64,000 nt of DNA, taken from positions 1 through 64,000 of the forward strand of contig NZ_POVL01000012.1 in assembly GCF_002939185.1 (NCBI RefSeq), given 5' to 3'. The position numbers and the translations under genes were made by a program. This document shows positions 39,704 to 48,821 of this stretch, piece by piece. The notes beneath the pieces are model-generated. The model had not been told where the DNA came from. It ran no database searches and worked only from the letters and a program-made list of their open reading frames with translations. Source of the DNA: Enterobacter sichuanensis. Its GTDB lineage: Bacteria > Pseudomonadota > Gammaproteobacteria > Enterobacterales > Enterobacteriaceae. The first letter of the stretch is position 1; every line of letters starts with the position of its first letter.

Positions 39704-40603
39704 ATGGCAAACCTTTACGACCTTAAAAAATTCGATCTCAACCTGCTGGTCATTTTCGAATGTATCTACCAGCACCTGAGCATCAGCAAGGCAGCAGAAA
39801 CGCTGTACATTACTCCGTCAGCCGTCAGTCAATCGCTGCAGCGACTGCGTAACCAGCTCAACGATCCGCTGTTTATCCGTTCGGGGAAAGGAATTACGCC
39901 CACCACGGTGGGTGTCAATCTTCACCATCATCTTGAGCAAAACCTCAATCAGCTTGAGCAGACAATCAACATTATGAATGCGTCTGCACTTAAAAAGAAT
40001 TTTATCGTCTACAGTCCACAAATCCTGACGACGGAAAACCTGATTACTCCGCTTAAACTCTTGATGAGACATCATAATTACGAGATAGAGCTTCACGATA
40101 TGCTGCTGACTGCTGATTCCGCAGAAGACTTGCTGGCGTACCGTAAAGCGGATCTTATTTTTTCTATGGCGCCGGTTAACAACCGTTCAATGGTATGCGT
40201 CCCTTATGCAAGCTATCCAGTCATTATGGCCTGCAGTCAGGATCACCCGCGGCTGAAAGACGTTGTCACGATGGAAGCGCTTCAGGAAGAAAAATTTACG
40301 GTATTCCTGAGCGATGAACCCGGCATGAAGCACTACCAGTCACAGATTGATAAGTTGCACGCTGAGAAAAACATTGGTTTCCGTTGCGATTCCGTATACA
40401 CGATCCTCGCCATGATCAGCGCCTCACATCTCATCGGCAATATACCCGAAGCATTATATGAAAAATACAAAGAGGTGATGCGGCTCAAAAAACTGGACAC
40501 CCCCTTCACCCTTCCCCCTCTGGATGTGTTCATGATTTATAACCGCTCTGCCCTTAACAGCTCGATTTTCTCGACCTTTATTGAACAAGTTGCGGAAATT
40601 TAA
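39704..40603 (+). CDS. ybdO: LysR-family regulator YbdO
   Basis: A 299-aa LysR regulator with HTH ITPSAVSQSLQRLRNQL near residues 37-53 and N-terminal MANLYDLKKFDLNLLVIFE, nearly identical to E. coli YbdO (also called CitR). It is a paralogue of YbeF in this window. In E. coli dsbG lies between it and ahpC; here that gene is missing. The effector is unknown. Confidence 0.9.
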   Translation: MANLYDLKKFDLNLLVIFECIYQHLSISKAAETLYITPSAVSQSLQRLRNQLNDPLFIRSGKGITPTTVGVNLHHHLEQNLNQLEQTINIMNASALKKNFIVYSPQILTTENLITPLKLLMRHHNYEIELHDMLLTADSAEDLLAYRKADLIFSMAPVNNRSMVCVPYASYPVIMACSQDHPRLKDVVTMEALQEEKFTVFLSDEPGMKHYQSQIDKLHAEKNIGFRCDSVYTILAMISASHLIGNIPEALYEKYKEVMRLKKLDTPFTLPPLDVFMIYNRSALNSSIFSTFIEQVAEI

Positions 40604-40777
40604 ACACCTCGGGCTGGGGTTCACACAGCCCTTTTTCTTTTATAAACAGATAATCCTCATTTATAGATAATAAAAACTTTTCTCTTTTTCATTTACCTGC
40701 TCCTGTTTTTCACTACTATTATCCTCACACCTTAATTGACACCCATCCGGTATTTATATCCAGGGAGAAGATTGGTT

Positions 40778-42001
40778 ATGTCAATGTATAAGTATCCGCT
40801 CAATAAAAATGTCCTGGAGGCTGCGGAGGACCGCATAACATGGACGCTTGAGAATCTATCCAGAGTTTGTGTTTCATTTTCAGGTGGGAAAGATTCCACC
40901 ATTATGCTGCATTTAACGGCCCGCCAGGCCCGCAAAATGGGGAGAAAAATTCATCTGCTTTTTATCGACTGGGAAGCGCAGTTTACCTATACCATTCAGC
41001 ATGTAAATAATATGCTCGCGCAATACGCCGACGTCATTGAACAATACTGGTGGGTTGCGCTCCCACTCACCACCCAAAATGCCCTGACACAATTCGAGCC
41101 AGAATGGCAATGCTGGGAGCCAGGGAAACAGTGGGTGCGCCAGCCGCCTGCAGAGGCGATTACCGATCCGGCTTACTTCGATTTCTACCAGCCAGGCATG
41201 ACGTTTGAAGCCTTTGTCCGCGCCTTTTCCGACTGGTATGCCCAACGACGCCCGGCGGCAATGATGGTCGGTATTCGCGCCGATGAATCCTACAACCGTT
41301 TTTTGACCATCGCCAATGCGCGAAAGCAGCGTTTTGCCGATGACAAACCCTGGACCACCGTCGCCCCTGGCGGCCACGCCTGGTATATCTATCCGCTTTA
41401 TGACTGGAAAACCGCTGATATCTGGACATGGTTTGCCAAAACGGGCGGATGCTATAACCCGCTTTACGACCTGATGTTCCAGGCGGGCGTCCCCCCGCGC
41501 TATATGCGCATCTGTGAACCCTTTGGCCCCGAGCAGCGCCAGGGGTTGTGGCTCTATCACGTCGTGGAGCCCGAGCGCTGGGTGGCGATGTGCGAGCGGG
41601 TGGCGGGCGTTCACTGCGGTGGCGTCTATGCCGGGCAGGACAATCATTTTTATGGCCACCGAAAAATTCTGAAACCCGACGCGCTCAGCTGGCGTGAATA
41701 CGCCCTGCTGCTGCTCGACAGCATGCCGCAAATGACGGCGGAACATTACCGCAATAAAATCGCGATTTATTTGCACTGGTATCAGAAGAGAGGCATGGCC
41801 GATATTCCCGACAGGCAGGAAGGCGATATCGGGGCGAAAGATATTCCGTCCTGGCGACGCGTGTGCAAGGTATTACTCAATAATGACTACTGGTGTCGGG
41901 CGCTTTCATTCAGTCCTAATAAACCAAAGCATTATCAGCGTTACAGCGAACGGATAAAGTCAAAACGCAAGGAGTGGGGAATATTATGCAGCAACGATTG
42001 A
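40778..42001 (+). CDS. ybdN: PAPS reductase-like protein YbdN (IbrA-like)
   Basis: A 407-aa protein with an N-terminal adenine-nucleotide alpha-hydrolase/PAPS reductase fold; the PP-loop is SFSGGKDSTIMLHL near residues 32-45. It follows E. coli YbdN closely and belongs to the same group as IbrA. It overlaps ybdM by 16 nt, and the pair resembles ibrA-ibrB. The biochemical activity is not known; true assimilatory sulfate reduction is unlikely. Confidence 0.88.
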   Translation: MSMYKYPLNKNVLEAAEDRITWTLENLSRVCVSFSGGKDSTIMLHLTARQARKMGRKIHLLFIDWEAQFTYTIQHVNNMLAQYADVIEQYWWVALPLTTQNALTQFEPEWQCWEPGKQWVRQPPAEAITDPAYFDFYQPGMTFEAFVRAFSDWYAQRRPAAMMVGIRADESYNRFLTIANARKQRFADDKPWTTVAPGGHAWYIYPLYDWKTADIWTWFAKTGGCYNPLYDLMFQAGVPPRYMRICEPFGPEQRQGLWLYHVVEPERWVAMCERVAGVHCGGVYAGQDNHFYGHRKILKPDALSWREYALLLLDSMPQMTAEHYRNKIAIYLHWYQKRGMADIPDRQEGDIGAKDIPSWRRVCKVLLNNDYWCRALSFSPNKPKHYQRYSERIKSKRKEWGILCSND

Positions 42002-42612
42002 TTCAGGAAATTAAACGTTATCTTCAGTCTCTTCCCGAAGACCAACGCATTGAAGCCATCAACGCCTTTCGTCAGGCCATTCATGAAAATAGCCCTTTCC
42101 GTGAGCAGCCTGTCGACTGCGTGCTGTGGATTAAACAGGACGATATCACCGCGAACGATTACAACCCCAATAACGTCGCGCCGCCGGAAAAACGGCTGCT
42201 CTGCAAATCACTGGAGCTGGACGGTTTCACCCAGCCCATTGTGGTAACGGAAAGCGGTACTCAACATTATGAAATCGTCGACGGCTTTCACCGCCACGAA
42301 ATGGGTTCGAACCGGGCGGTGTTAAAGCGCCAGCTTAAAGGCTACCTGCCCGTCACCTTTCTGCGTAAAGAACGGCAGAAAAAGTTCGACCGGATGGCGG
42401 CCACCATTCGCCATAATCGTGCCCGGGGTCGTCACCAGATTAACGCGATGTCCGACATCGTCCGCGAGCTGGCCCAGCTTGGCTGGGATGACGAGAAAAT
42501 CAGTCAGGAACTGGGGATGGACAACGACGAGGTCCTGCGCCTCAGGCAAATCAACGGTCTGCTGGAACTCTTTGCAGACCGTCGATACTCCGAAGCCTGG
42601 ACGGTAAAATAA
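41986..42612 (+). CDS. ybdM: ParB/Srx-fold nuclease-like protein YbdM (IbrB-like)
   Basis: A 208-aa protein with a ParB N-terminal-like domain (DDITANDYNPNNVAPPEKRLL, YEIVDGFHRHEMG, HNRARGRHQ) followed by a helix-turn-helix-like region (LGMDNDEVLRLRQI). ATG 41986 follows GGAGTGGGG. It overlaps ybdN, and the two are always paired in the examples I know. DNA or nucleotide binding is likely, but the role is unproven. Confidence 0.88.
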   Translation: MQQRLIQEIKRYLQSLPEDQRIEAINAFRQAIHENSPFREQPVDCVLWIKQDDITANDYNPNNVAPPEKRLLCKSLELDGFTQPIVVTESGTQHYEIVDGFHRHEMGSNRAVLKRQLKGYLPVTFLRKERQKKFDRMAATIRHNRARGRHQINAMSDIVRELAQLGWDDEKISQELGMDNDEVLRLRQINGLLELFADRRYSEAWTVK

Positions 42613-43773
42613 TCAGAGCGCGTTTAGACGTTCTGCCGCCGCCAGCAGCGTCGATTCCTGTTTCGCAAAGCAGAGACGGATCAGCTTATGCGGGAAGGGA
42701 TCGGCGCAAAATACCGATAACGGGATCGCCGCCACACCCACCTCTTTGGTCAGCCACTGGCAGAAGCTGACGTCATCCAGATCGGAAACCGCGCTGTAGT
42801 CAGCCAGCAGGAAGTAAGTCCCTTCCGAAGGCAAAATCTCCAGACGGCTTTTACTGAGCGCTGAGACAAACAGATCCCGACGTTCGCGGTAAAAATGCGG
42901 TAATTCGCGATAATGTCCAGGTTCAGCGCGCAGCATATCGGCCAGCGCCAGCTGGGCTGGCGTATTCACGGCAAACGTCAGGTACTGGTGCACTTTGCGC
43001 AGCTCCGCGCTAATGGCGGCCGGCGCGATGCAGTAGCCCACTTTCCAGCCGGTCATATGATAGGTTTTACCGAATGACGACACGGCGATAGCCCGCTCGC
43101 GAAGCTGCGGATGGGCCAGCACGCTGGCGTGCCCTTCCTCTGCAAAGCAGATGTGCTCGTACACTTCATCGCTCAGAACATAAATCTCGCGTTCGGCGAT
43201 AGCCTGCCACAGCGCGGCGAAATCGGCCTTCTGCCACACGGTCGCCGAGGGATTATGCGGCGTATTCAGGATCACCAGGCGGGTTTTGTCACTCAGCAGC
43301 GCAGCGAATGCCTGCCAGTCAGGACGGAAATGCGGTGGCTGTAACGCCACCCGTTTTACCACGCCGCCGGAGAGTTCAACCGCCGGCGCGTAGCTGTCGT
43401 AGCTTGGGTCAAAGCAGATCACCTCATCGCCGGTGCGGACCAGCGCCGTGATCGCCGCATACAGCGCTTCGGTAGCCCCTGCCGTCACCGTGATGTCAGT
43501 ATTTGCATCAGGCTTATGGCCATATAGCTCAGCCGTTTTGTCCGCAATGGCCTCCCGCAGCGCCTGCACGCCGGTCATCGGCGCGTACTGATTCGCCCCC
43601 TGTGCGACGTGGTACGCCAGGCGCGACTGCAAATATGACGGTCCGTCAAAATCCGGGAACCCCTGCGAAAGGTTAATCGCATTGTGCTGCTGCGCCAGGG
43701 CGCTCATCTGCGTAAAGATGGTTGTCCCCAGTTGAGGAAGCTTACTCTGCGGAATCAATGCGTTAGTGCTCAT
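42613..43773 (-). CDS. ybdL: Methionine aminotransferase YbdL
   Basis: A PLP-dependent class I aminotransferase of 386 aa that prefers methionine, histidine and phenylalanine. The PLP lysine is in SFGKTYHMTGWKVGY near residue 235, with conserved NTPHNPSA and the C-terminal arginine in RLCFAK. Here it is divergent from mtnBCD with MetJ-type boxes between them, so it probably makes the last step of methionine salvage, transaminating 4-methylthio-2-oxobutanoate. Confidence 0.94.
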   Translation of the reverse strand: MSTNALIPQSKLPQLGTTIFTQMSALAQQHNAINLSQGFPDFDGPSYLQSRLAYHVAQGANQYAPMTGVQALREAIADKTAELYGHKPDANTDITVTAGATEALYAAITALVRTGDEVICFDPSYDSYAPAVELSGGVVKRVALQPPHFRPDWQAFAALLSDKTRLVILNTPHNPSATVWQKADFAALWQAIAEREIYVLSDEVYEHICFAEEGHASVLAHPQLRERAIAVSSFGKTYHMTGWKVGYCIAPAAISAELRKVHQYLTFAVNTPAQLALADMLRAEPGHYRELPHFYRERRDLFVSALSKSRLEILPSEGTYFLLADYSAVSDLDDVSFCQWLTKEVGVAAIPLSVFCADPFPHKLIRLCFAKQESTLLAAAERLNAL

Positions 43774-43840
43774 TGTGTTATGCCTGCTTGTAATACTTAT
43801 GTTGCCGCCACTATAACACGATGTTAGTCTTTGGCAATCA

Positions 43841-43864
43841 AGACGCTTAGACGTCTATATGCTA
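43841..43864. promoter_or_regulatory. Tandem MetJ boxes between ybdL and mtnB
   Basis: Three consecutive 8-bp units: AGACGCTT, AGACGTCT (perfect met box), ATATGCTA. They lie 32 bp before mtnB and 68 bp from ybdL, suiting control of both by MetJ with S-adenosylmethionine. Confidence 0.8.
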
Positions 43865-43895
43865 TTCATATTCCTGTCCGGGAGGATACAAGGCA

Positions 43896-44510
43896 ATGAC
43901 AGACAACCCGCAACTCACCTCTCTGGTCGACGCCTGCCGCTGGATCGGGGCCAAAGGCTGGGCGCCTGCCACCGGCGGCAATATGTCGGTGCGTCAGGAC
44001 GAACATCTGTGCTGGCTCAGTGAATCCGGAAAAGACAAAGGCAGCCTCACAACAGAGGATTTTTTGCAGGTGGAGATCGCCACCAACCGCGCGCCATCTG
44101 GCCGCAAGCCCTCGGCGGAGACCGGGCTGCACACCCTGATCTATCGTCTGTTCCCGGAAGCCAACGCCGTGTTGCATGTTCACACGGTTAACGCCACGGT
44201 GCTGTCGCGTCTGGTGAAAGAAGCTGAGCTCAACATCAGCGGCTTCGAGATGCAAAAATCCCTCACCGGGCAAACCAGCCATCTGGATACGGTGGCCATT
44301 CCGGTGTTTGACAACGATCAGGATATCGACGCCCTCGCCTCGCGAATCGCCCATTACGCACAGGAACGCCCGCTTAATTATGGTTTTCTTCTGCGCGGTC
44401 ATGGCTTAACCTGCTGGGGACGCGATGTGGCCGAGGCCCGCCGTCATCTTGAAGGGTTAGAATTCTTATTTGAATGCGAAATGCGTTTACGACAACTGGA
44501 GAAGGTATGA
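43896..44510 (+). CDS. mtnB: Methylthioribulose-1-phosphate dehydratase
   Basis: A class II aldolase-fold zinc enzyme that dehydrates methylthioribulose-1-phosphate to the diketo phosphate. The metal motif HVHTVNATV is near residue 95 and the ATGGNMSVR motif near residue 25. It is 204 aa. Its stop overlaps the mtnC start (ATGA). Confidence 0.94.
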   Translation: MTDNPQLTSLVDACRWIGAKGWAPATGGNMSVRQDEHLCWLSESGKDKGSLTTEDFLQVEIATNRAPSGRKPSAETGLHTLIYRLFPEANAVLHVHTVNATVLSRLVKEAELNISGFEMQKSLTGQTSHLDTVAIPVFDNDQDIDALASRIAHYAQERPLNYGFLLRGHGLTCWGRDVAEARRHLEGLEFLFECEMRLRQLEKV

Positions 44511-45196
44511 TTCGCGCAATTGTGACGGATATTGAAGGCACCACCAGCGATATCCGTTTTGTCCATGATGTTTTGTTCCCCTACGCGCGTGAGCGTCTGG
44601 CGGCCTTCGTCACCGCTCAGCAGTACGCCGAGCCGGTCAAATCCATTCTGGACAACCTGCGCGATGAAATTGACGCGCCGCACGCCAGCGTCAGCACGCT
44701 TATCGACACCCTGTTTACCTTTATGGATGAAGACCGCAAATCGACGGCGCTGAAGGCACTGCAGGGGATTATCTGGCACGACGGATACGTCAATGGCGAC
44801 TTTACCGGCCATCTCTACCCGGACGTGCTCCCTGCGCTGGAAAAATGGAAAGCGCAAGGGATTGATCTCTATGTTTATTCCTCTGGCTCCGTCGCAGCGC
44901 AAAAACTGTTATTTGGCTACAGCGACGAAGGTGATATTACTCATCTGTTCAGCGGCTATTTTGATACCCATATCGGCGCCAAGCGTGAAGTGCAGTCTTA
45001 TCAGAACATTGCGGCGCAAACGGGCATCTCCCCGTCGCAGATCCTGTTCCTGTCAGATATTCATCAGGAGCTGGACGCGGCTGAACAGGCAGGTTTTCGC
45101 ACCCTGCAGCTGATTCGCGGTGATGATGACGGCGCAAGCCACCATCATCAGGTTCACCAGTTTGACGAGATTAACCCGGAGCAGATCCCTTCATGA
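44507..45196 (+). CDS. mtnC: Enolase-phosphatase E1
   Basis: A bifunctional HAD enzyme that enolises and dephosphorylates the MtnB product to acireductone. HAD motif I is DIEGTTSD near residue 9, motif II YSSGS and motif [19 protein letters not shown]. It is 229 aa, equal to the Klebsiella enzyme. It overlaps mtnB and mtnD by 4 nt each. Confidence 0.95.
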   Translation: MIRAIVTDIEGTTSDIRFVHDVLFPYARERLAAFVTAQQYAEPVKSILDNLRDEIDAPHASVSTLIDTLFTFMDEDRKSTALKALQGIIWHDGYVNGDFTGHLYPDVLPALEKWKAQGIDLYVYSSGSVAAQKLLFGYSDEGDITHLFSGYFDTHIGAKREVQSYQNIAAQTGISPSQILFLSDIHQELDAAEQAGFRTLQLIRGDDDGASHHHQVHQFDEINPEQIPS

Positions 45197-45735
45197 GCGC
45201 ATTAACGATTTACTCTGATAAAGACGCCAGTAAGCATCAGTGGCACAGCACCGACGCGGACGAAATTGCCCAACAGCTCAACGCCAAAGGCGTGCGCTTT
45301 GAACGCTGGGCGGCCGATCGGGATTTAGGACAGGACCCCACGCCTGAAGCCGTGATCGAAGCTTATCAGCATGCGATCGATAAGCTGGTGGCGGAGAAGG
45401 GTTACCAGAGCTGGGATGTGATCAGCCTGCGCGCCGACAACCCGCAGAAAGAGGCGCTGCGCGCGAAGTTCCTGAACGAGCACACCCACGGCGAAGATGA
45501 AGTGCGCTTCTTTGTAGAAGGTGCCGGGCTGTTCTGCCTGCACATTGGTGATGAGGTGTATCAGGTGCTGTGCGAGAAAAACGACCTGATTTCCGTGCCG
45601 GCGGGCACGCCGCACTGGTTTGATATGGGTTCAGAGCCGAATTTTACCGCGATCCGTATTTTTGACAACCCGGAAGGCTGGGTGGCCCGGTTTACCGGTG
45701 ATGCGATTGCGGATGCGTATCCGCGACTGGCATAA
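45193..45735 (+). CDS. mtnD: Acireductone dioxygenase
   Basis: A cupin metalloenzyme. With iron it yields formate and 4-methylthio-2-oxobutanoate, the methionine precursor; with nickel it takes an off-pathway route. Metal ligands are in [12 protein letters not shown] and the later TPHWFDMG. It is 180 aa and the last gene of mtnBCD, followed by a terminator. Confidence 0.95.
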   Translation: MSALTIYSDKDASKHQWHSTDADEIAQQLNAKGVRFERWAADRDLGQDPTPEAVIEAYQHAIDKLVAEKGYQSWDVISLRADNPQKEALRAKFLNEHTHGEDEVRFFVEGAGLFCLHIGDEVYQVLCEKNDLISVPAGTPHWFDMGSEPNFTAIRIFDNPEGWVARFTGDAIADAYPRLA

Positions 45736-45753
45736 AACTAAAATATGAATATT

Positions 45754-45781
45754 AGTTCCTTCAAAATGAAGGAACTTTTTT
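45754..45781 (+). terminator. Terminator after mtnD
   Basis: A perfect 10-bp stem AGTTCCTTCA/TGAAGGAACT with loop AAA, then six T. It marks the left edge of the AT-rich insert. Confidence 0.92.
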
Positions 45782-45910
45782 AAGCCTTATTTGATAAATG
45801 TTTTTTGAGATTCAACTCACAAATACTTTATTTTAGTATAACAAAAAAAACAATCTTCCTCTATAAGAATTGAATATCATAATATTTCTAAACTTCTAAC
45901 AGAGATAATC

Positions 45911-47579
45911 ATGGCAAGAAACCCAATAATTATAAGGCAGAATTTAAGAATAGGCGAACTGGATGCTGAATCCGATACTCAATTGCTTGACGAATGTTTT
46001 ATAGACAGCGGATACCTTTCCAAATTACTTGATACTAATGATACATCATCTATCGTTGTTGGAAGAACGGGTGCGGGAAAAAGCGCATTACTTCACAAAG
46101 TGATGAGTAAAGCATATAGATTTAAGAAACTTGATCCTAATGATATATCTATAAGATTCTTAGAGCATTCTGATATTATTTCTTTTTTTGAAGAGCTAGA
46201 AGTAAATCTTGATTTGTTCTATAAGATATTATGGCGACACATACTTATAATGGAATTTTTAAAATCCGTCATGATATAAATAGTGAAAATGACACGAGAA
46301 ATTTCTTTACAAGCCTCACGAGTTTTTTAAGAAAAGATGATATTAGAAAGCGCGCATTAGAATATTTTAGAGAATGGGGAGATAAATTTTGGATTGATAC
46401 AGACACGCACCTGAGAGAAATAACTAAGAAGCTAGAAAATGATACTAAAGCAAAAATAGGTTCAACTCTCTATGGTGTCGAATTAAATGCCGAAACAGCA
46501 AAAAAAATCTCTGAAGAGGACAAGCATGAAATAAGAAAAAGAGCGTCCGAAGTCGTTAGTGGAATGCAAATCCAAAAATTAAATGAAGTTCTTGATATGC
46601 TCGCTGAACATTCATTTTCTGATTTACAGAAAAAACACTATATTGTAATCGATCAACTTGATGAAAACTGGGCCGAAAATAATACCAGATATAAATTTAT
46701 AAGAGCATTAATTGAAGAAATTAAAGTATTCAGACGAATAAAAAATGTCAAAGTAATAGCGGCTCTCAGATACGACCTTCTAAAATCAGTTTTCAATCTG
46801 ACAAGAGGTTCAGGATTCCAAGAAGAGAAATATGAATCTTATATTCTTGATCTTCAATGGACTGCCAATCAGCTAAATGAATTAGTATCAAAGAGGATTC
46901 AAGAAGTATTAAAAAACAATACACAAGAGAAAATGTTGACATTAATGACTTATTTCCATCCCCTAAAGGAGGAAGTAAAGGAATGTTACCTATTGAGTAT
47001 ATTATCGAGAGAACATTATATCGTCCCAGGGACGTTTTACAATTCGTCAACGAATGTTTTAAAATCGCACTAAATAGAGAGCGAATATCTTGGGATTCTA
47101 TTCACAAAGCTGAAAGTGTTTATTCTGAGAAAAGGCTTCGTTCCTTAAAAGAAGAATGGGGTGATATATACCCTTCATTTGAAGAAACTATAGAAATACT
47201 TCGAGAGGTGCCAGAAAAATTCACTCGAACTCTTATACCTAAGCATAATTTAGAGTATGTCGTGGCGGAATTATCTGTACAAAACAGCGGTGATCCCTGC
47301 GCAATTATAGCATCAAAAATGTTGAACAACGAAGCAAGGGAATCTGATGTTATTAACGAGATCTTCTTATGCTTATATAACATAAGTGCTATTGGTTTCA
47401 AGGTAAGCTCTTTAACACCCTATAAATGGTCATTCAGAGATAGTAGCCCTGTAAATAAAGCCGAGATTAAAAGGGCAAGTCACATCAAGATACACAAAAT
47501 GTTGCATAAAGCTTTAGACATAAAAATTACCGCATCAGATATTTATAATAAAGATGAGGGGGATGAAGATCAAATTTAG
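45911..47579 (+). pseudogene. P-loop ATPase (Sll1717-like), two -1 frame breaks
   Basis: Three overlapping reading frames form one protein of 556 residues if read with two -1 shifts. Frame 1 (from 45911) has Walker A VVGRTGAGKSALL near residue 50. Frame 2 (to about 46911) has a Walker B-like HYIVIDQLDENW. Frame 3 (to 47579) has the conserved IERTLYRPRDVLQFVNECF. The family resembles the Sll1717-type P-loop ATPases, known mainly from sequence. The breaks lie at an A run at 46261-46264 and an A run at 46911-46916. It is either decayed, mis-assembled or recoded (see findings). Confidence 0.75.
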
Positions 47580-47598
47580 AGCATACGTTTATATCTAT

Positions 47599-47632
47599 GG
47601 ACACTTTAATTAATAAAGTGTCCATTATTTTT
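47599..47632. terminator. Bidirectional terminator after the ATPase gene
   Basis: A perfect 10-bp stem GGACACTTTA/TAAAGTGTCC with loop ATTAA and an A/T-rich flank, between the ATPase gene and the convergent XRE regulator. Confidence 0.85.
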
Positions 47633-47634
47633 AT

Positions 47635-47868
47635 CTATAGGGCATTGAAAATATCGAGGACTTCTTCATGGCTAAAACCAAGTAACCTCGCCAAATGCAC
47701 GAACTCCACCACGTCCAATCTGCGCTCGCCGTTTTCCACTTTAGCTATAAAGGACTGCGGTTTTCCCAATGCATCTGCAAGCTGTGCCTGAGTAATCCCC
47801 TTTTCTTTGCGAGCTTTCTTCAACGCATTGATAACACGCTGGTATTCATCCGAGTAAACTGAGGCCAT
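47635..47868 (-). CDS. XRE-family helix-turn-helix regulator
   Basis: A 77-aa Cro/C1-type protein, almost entirely one HTH_3 domain: GITQAQLADALGKPQSFIAKVENGERRLDVVEF. ATG 47868 has CGGAACA upstream; an ORF extension to 47973 overlaps the putative operator region and lacks homology. It is divergent from the Ner/Nlp-like gene. It may repress itself or be the control element of the insert. Confidence 0.8.
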   Translation of the reverse strand: MASVYSDEYQRVINALKKARKEKGITQAQLADALGKPQSFIAKVENGERRLDVVEFVHLARLLGFSHEEVLDIFNAL

Positions 47869-47886
47869 TGTTCCGATTCCATACAA

Positions 47887-47939
47887 ATATCCTGAAATCG
47901 AATATCCTCCCATTGCATTTTTATCCCAAAACAGGATAA
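47887..47939. promoter_or_regulatory. Repeated TATCC operators between two regulators
   Basis: ATATCC occurs at 47887-47892 and 47902-47907, and TTATCC-7 bp-GGATAA forms a dyad at 47921-47939. They sit between the divergent XRE and Ner/Nlp-like genes and are probable binding sites of one of them. Confidence 0.5.
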
Positions 47940-47974
47940 TTGAGCACGTAACGAACACACGTAAGGAGGACAAA

Positions 47975-48247
47975 ATGCGTCATCAGAACTGGCACCCGGC
48001 CGATATCATTGCCGCACTAAAGAAACATGGAACAAGCCTGGCAGCCCTGTCCCGAAGAGCTGGGCTTTCATCATCCACACTGGCAAACGCGCTTACGCGC
48101 CCATGGCCTAAAGGTGAATTGCTTATCGCACAGGAGCTGGATATTCCGCCGTATGTGATATGGCCGGAAAGATACTTTGATGAAAAGGGAGCGCCAGTAT
48201 TTCGTCAGATGAGGAATACCAAAAAGAGAAATCTTTCTTCAACATGA
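47975..48247 (+). CDS. Ner/Nlp-like (SfsB family) DNA-binding protein
   Basis: A 90-aa protein matching the Ner/Nlp/SfsB family: WHPADIIAALKKHGTSLAALSRRAGLSSSTLANAL with the typical RPWPKGE and DIPPYVIWPERYFD. Ner proteins are phage Mu-type repressors, and SfsB/Nlp is a chromosomal relative linked to maltose gene expression. ATG 47975 has a near-perfect AAGGAGG. Its base composition is closer to the host than that of the ATPase gene. Confidence 0.85.
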   Translation: MRHQNWHPADIIAALKKHGTSLAALSRRAGLSSSTLANALTRPWPKGELLIAQELDIPPYVIWPERYFDEKGAPVFRQMRNTKKRNLSST

Positions 48248-48257
48248 TCAATAATTC

Positions 48258-48299
48258 CTCCCCCTCACCCCAACCCTCTCCCTCAAGGGAGAGGGGGGT
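48258..48299. repeat. CCCTCACCCCAACCCTCTCCC palindrome copy
   Basis: One intergenic copy of the family seen at 296 and 11906, here with the loop TCAA, between the Ner/Nlp-like gene and the SRPBCC gene. Confidence 0.8.
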
Positions 48300-48308
48300 C
48301 TAAGAGCA

Positions 48309-48779
48309 CTACGCGTTAAGCCCCTTCACATACCCCACCAGTTGATCCAGCACAATCCCCCACCCTTCGTGGAAGCCCATCTGCTCATGCTGCTCGCGGA
48401 TCGCCTTCGTTGGATGACGCGCAATGGCCGTGTAGCGGGTTTTGCCCTCCCCGACATCTTCCAGCAACAGGATCGCCGTCATAAACGGCTTTTCGGCCGG
48501 TTTCCAGCCCTCGGTATAACCGTCGGTAAAGACCAGCTTTTTGCCAGGATCGATTTCCAGAAAGACGCCGCGGTTATCCATCCGCTGACCGTCCACCTCA
48601 AACACGGTGTTGAACCGCCCGCCCACGCGGAGATCGAGATCGCATTCGGTCACCTTATGAGGTGCAGGAATGAAGAAGTTTTTGATGTGCTCGGGCGTAG
48701 TCCAGCACAGCCATAGCAGGTCGCGCGGTGCATCCACCACGCGCTCCAGTTTTAAATCTGTCTCAGGGTCGAGCGTCAC
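48309..48779 (-). CDS. SRPBCC (AHSA1-like) family protein
   Basis: A 156-aa START/Bet v 1-like domain protein of the AHSA1 subgroup: ERVVDAPRDLLWLCWTTPEHIKNFF at the N-terminus, a VGGRFNTVFE strand, and the FHEGWGIVLDQLVGYV helix. Such proteins bind hydrophobic ligands; this one has no assigned role. GTG 48779 follows GAGAGGACA. It lies 42 bp after mtnA on the same strand and may be co-transcribed with it. Confidence 0.85.
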   Translation of the reverse strand: MTLDPETDLKLERVVDAPRDLLWLCWTTPEHIKNFFIPAPHKVTECDLDLRVGGRFNTVFEVDGQRMDNRGVFLEIDPGKKLVFTDGYTEGWKPAEKPFMTAILLLEDVGEGKTRYTAIARHPTKAIREQHEQMGFHEGWGIVLDQLVGYVKGLNA

Positions 48780-48821
48780 GATGTTGTCCTCTCAGGGGAA
48801 CCCCTTAAAGGATAGCCGGAG

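Larger units (their letters stand above)
45782..47974. other. AT-rich insert splitting the mtn locus
   Basis: From the mtnD terminator to the Ner/Nlp-like gene the DNA is clearly more AT-rich, and the codons more A/T-ending, than in the mtn genes on either side. It carries a broken P-loop ATPase gene and an XRE regulator. No integrase, tRNA or target duplication was seen, so the route of entry is unknown. Confidence 0.7.

Noticed and set aside
43774-43895. SAM riboswitch ahead of mtn genes
   Set aside because: No riboswitch-like helices were seen; tandem MetJ boxes explain methionine control instead.
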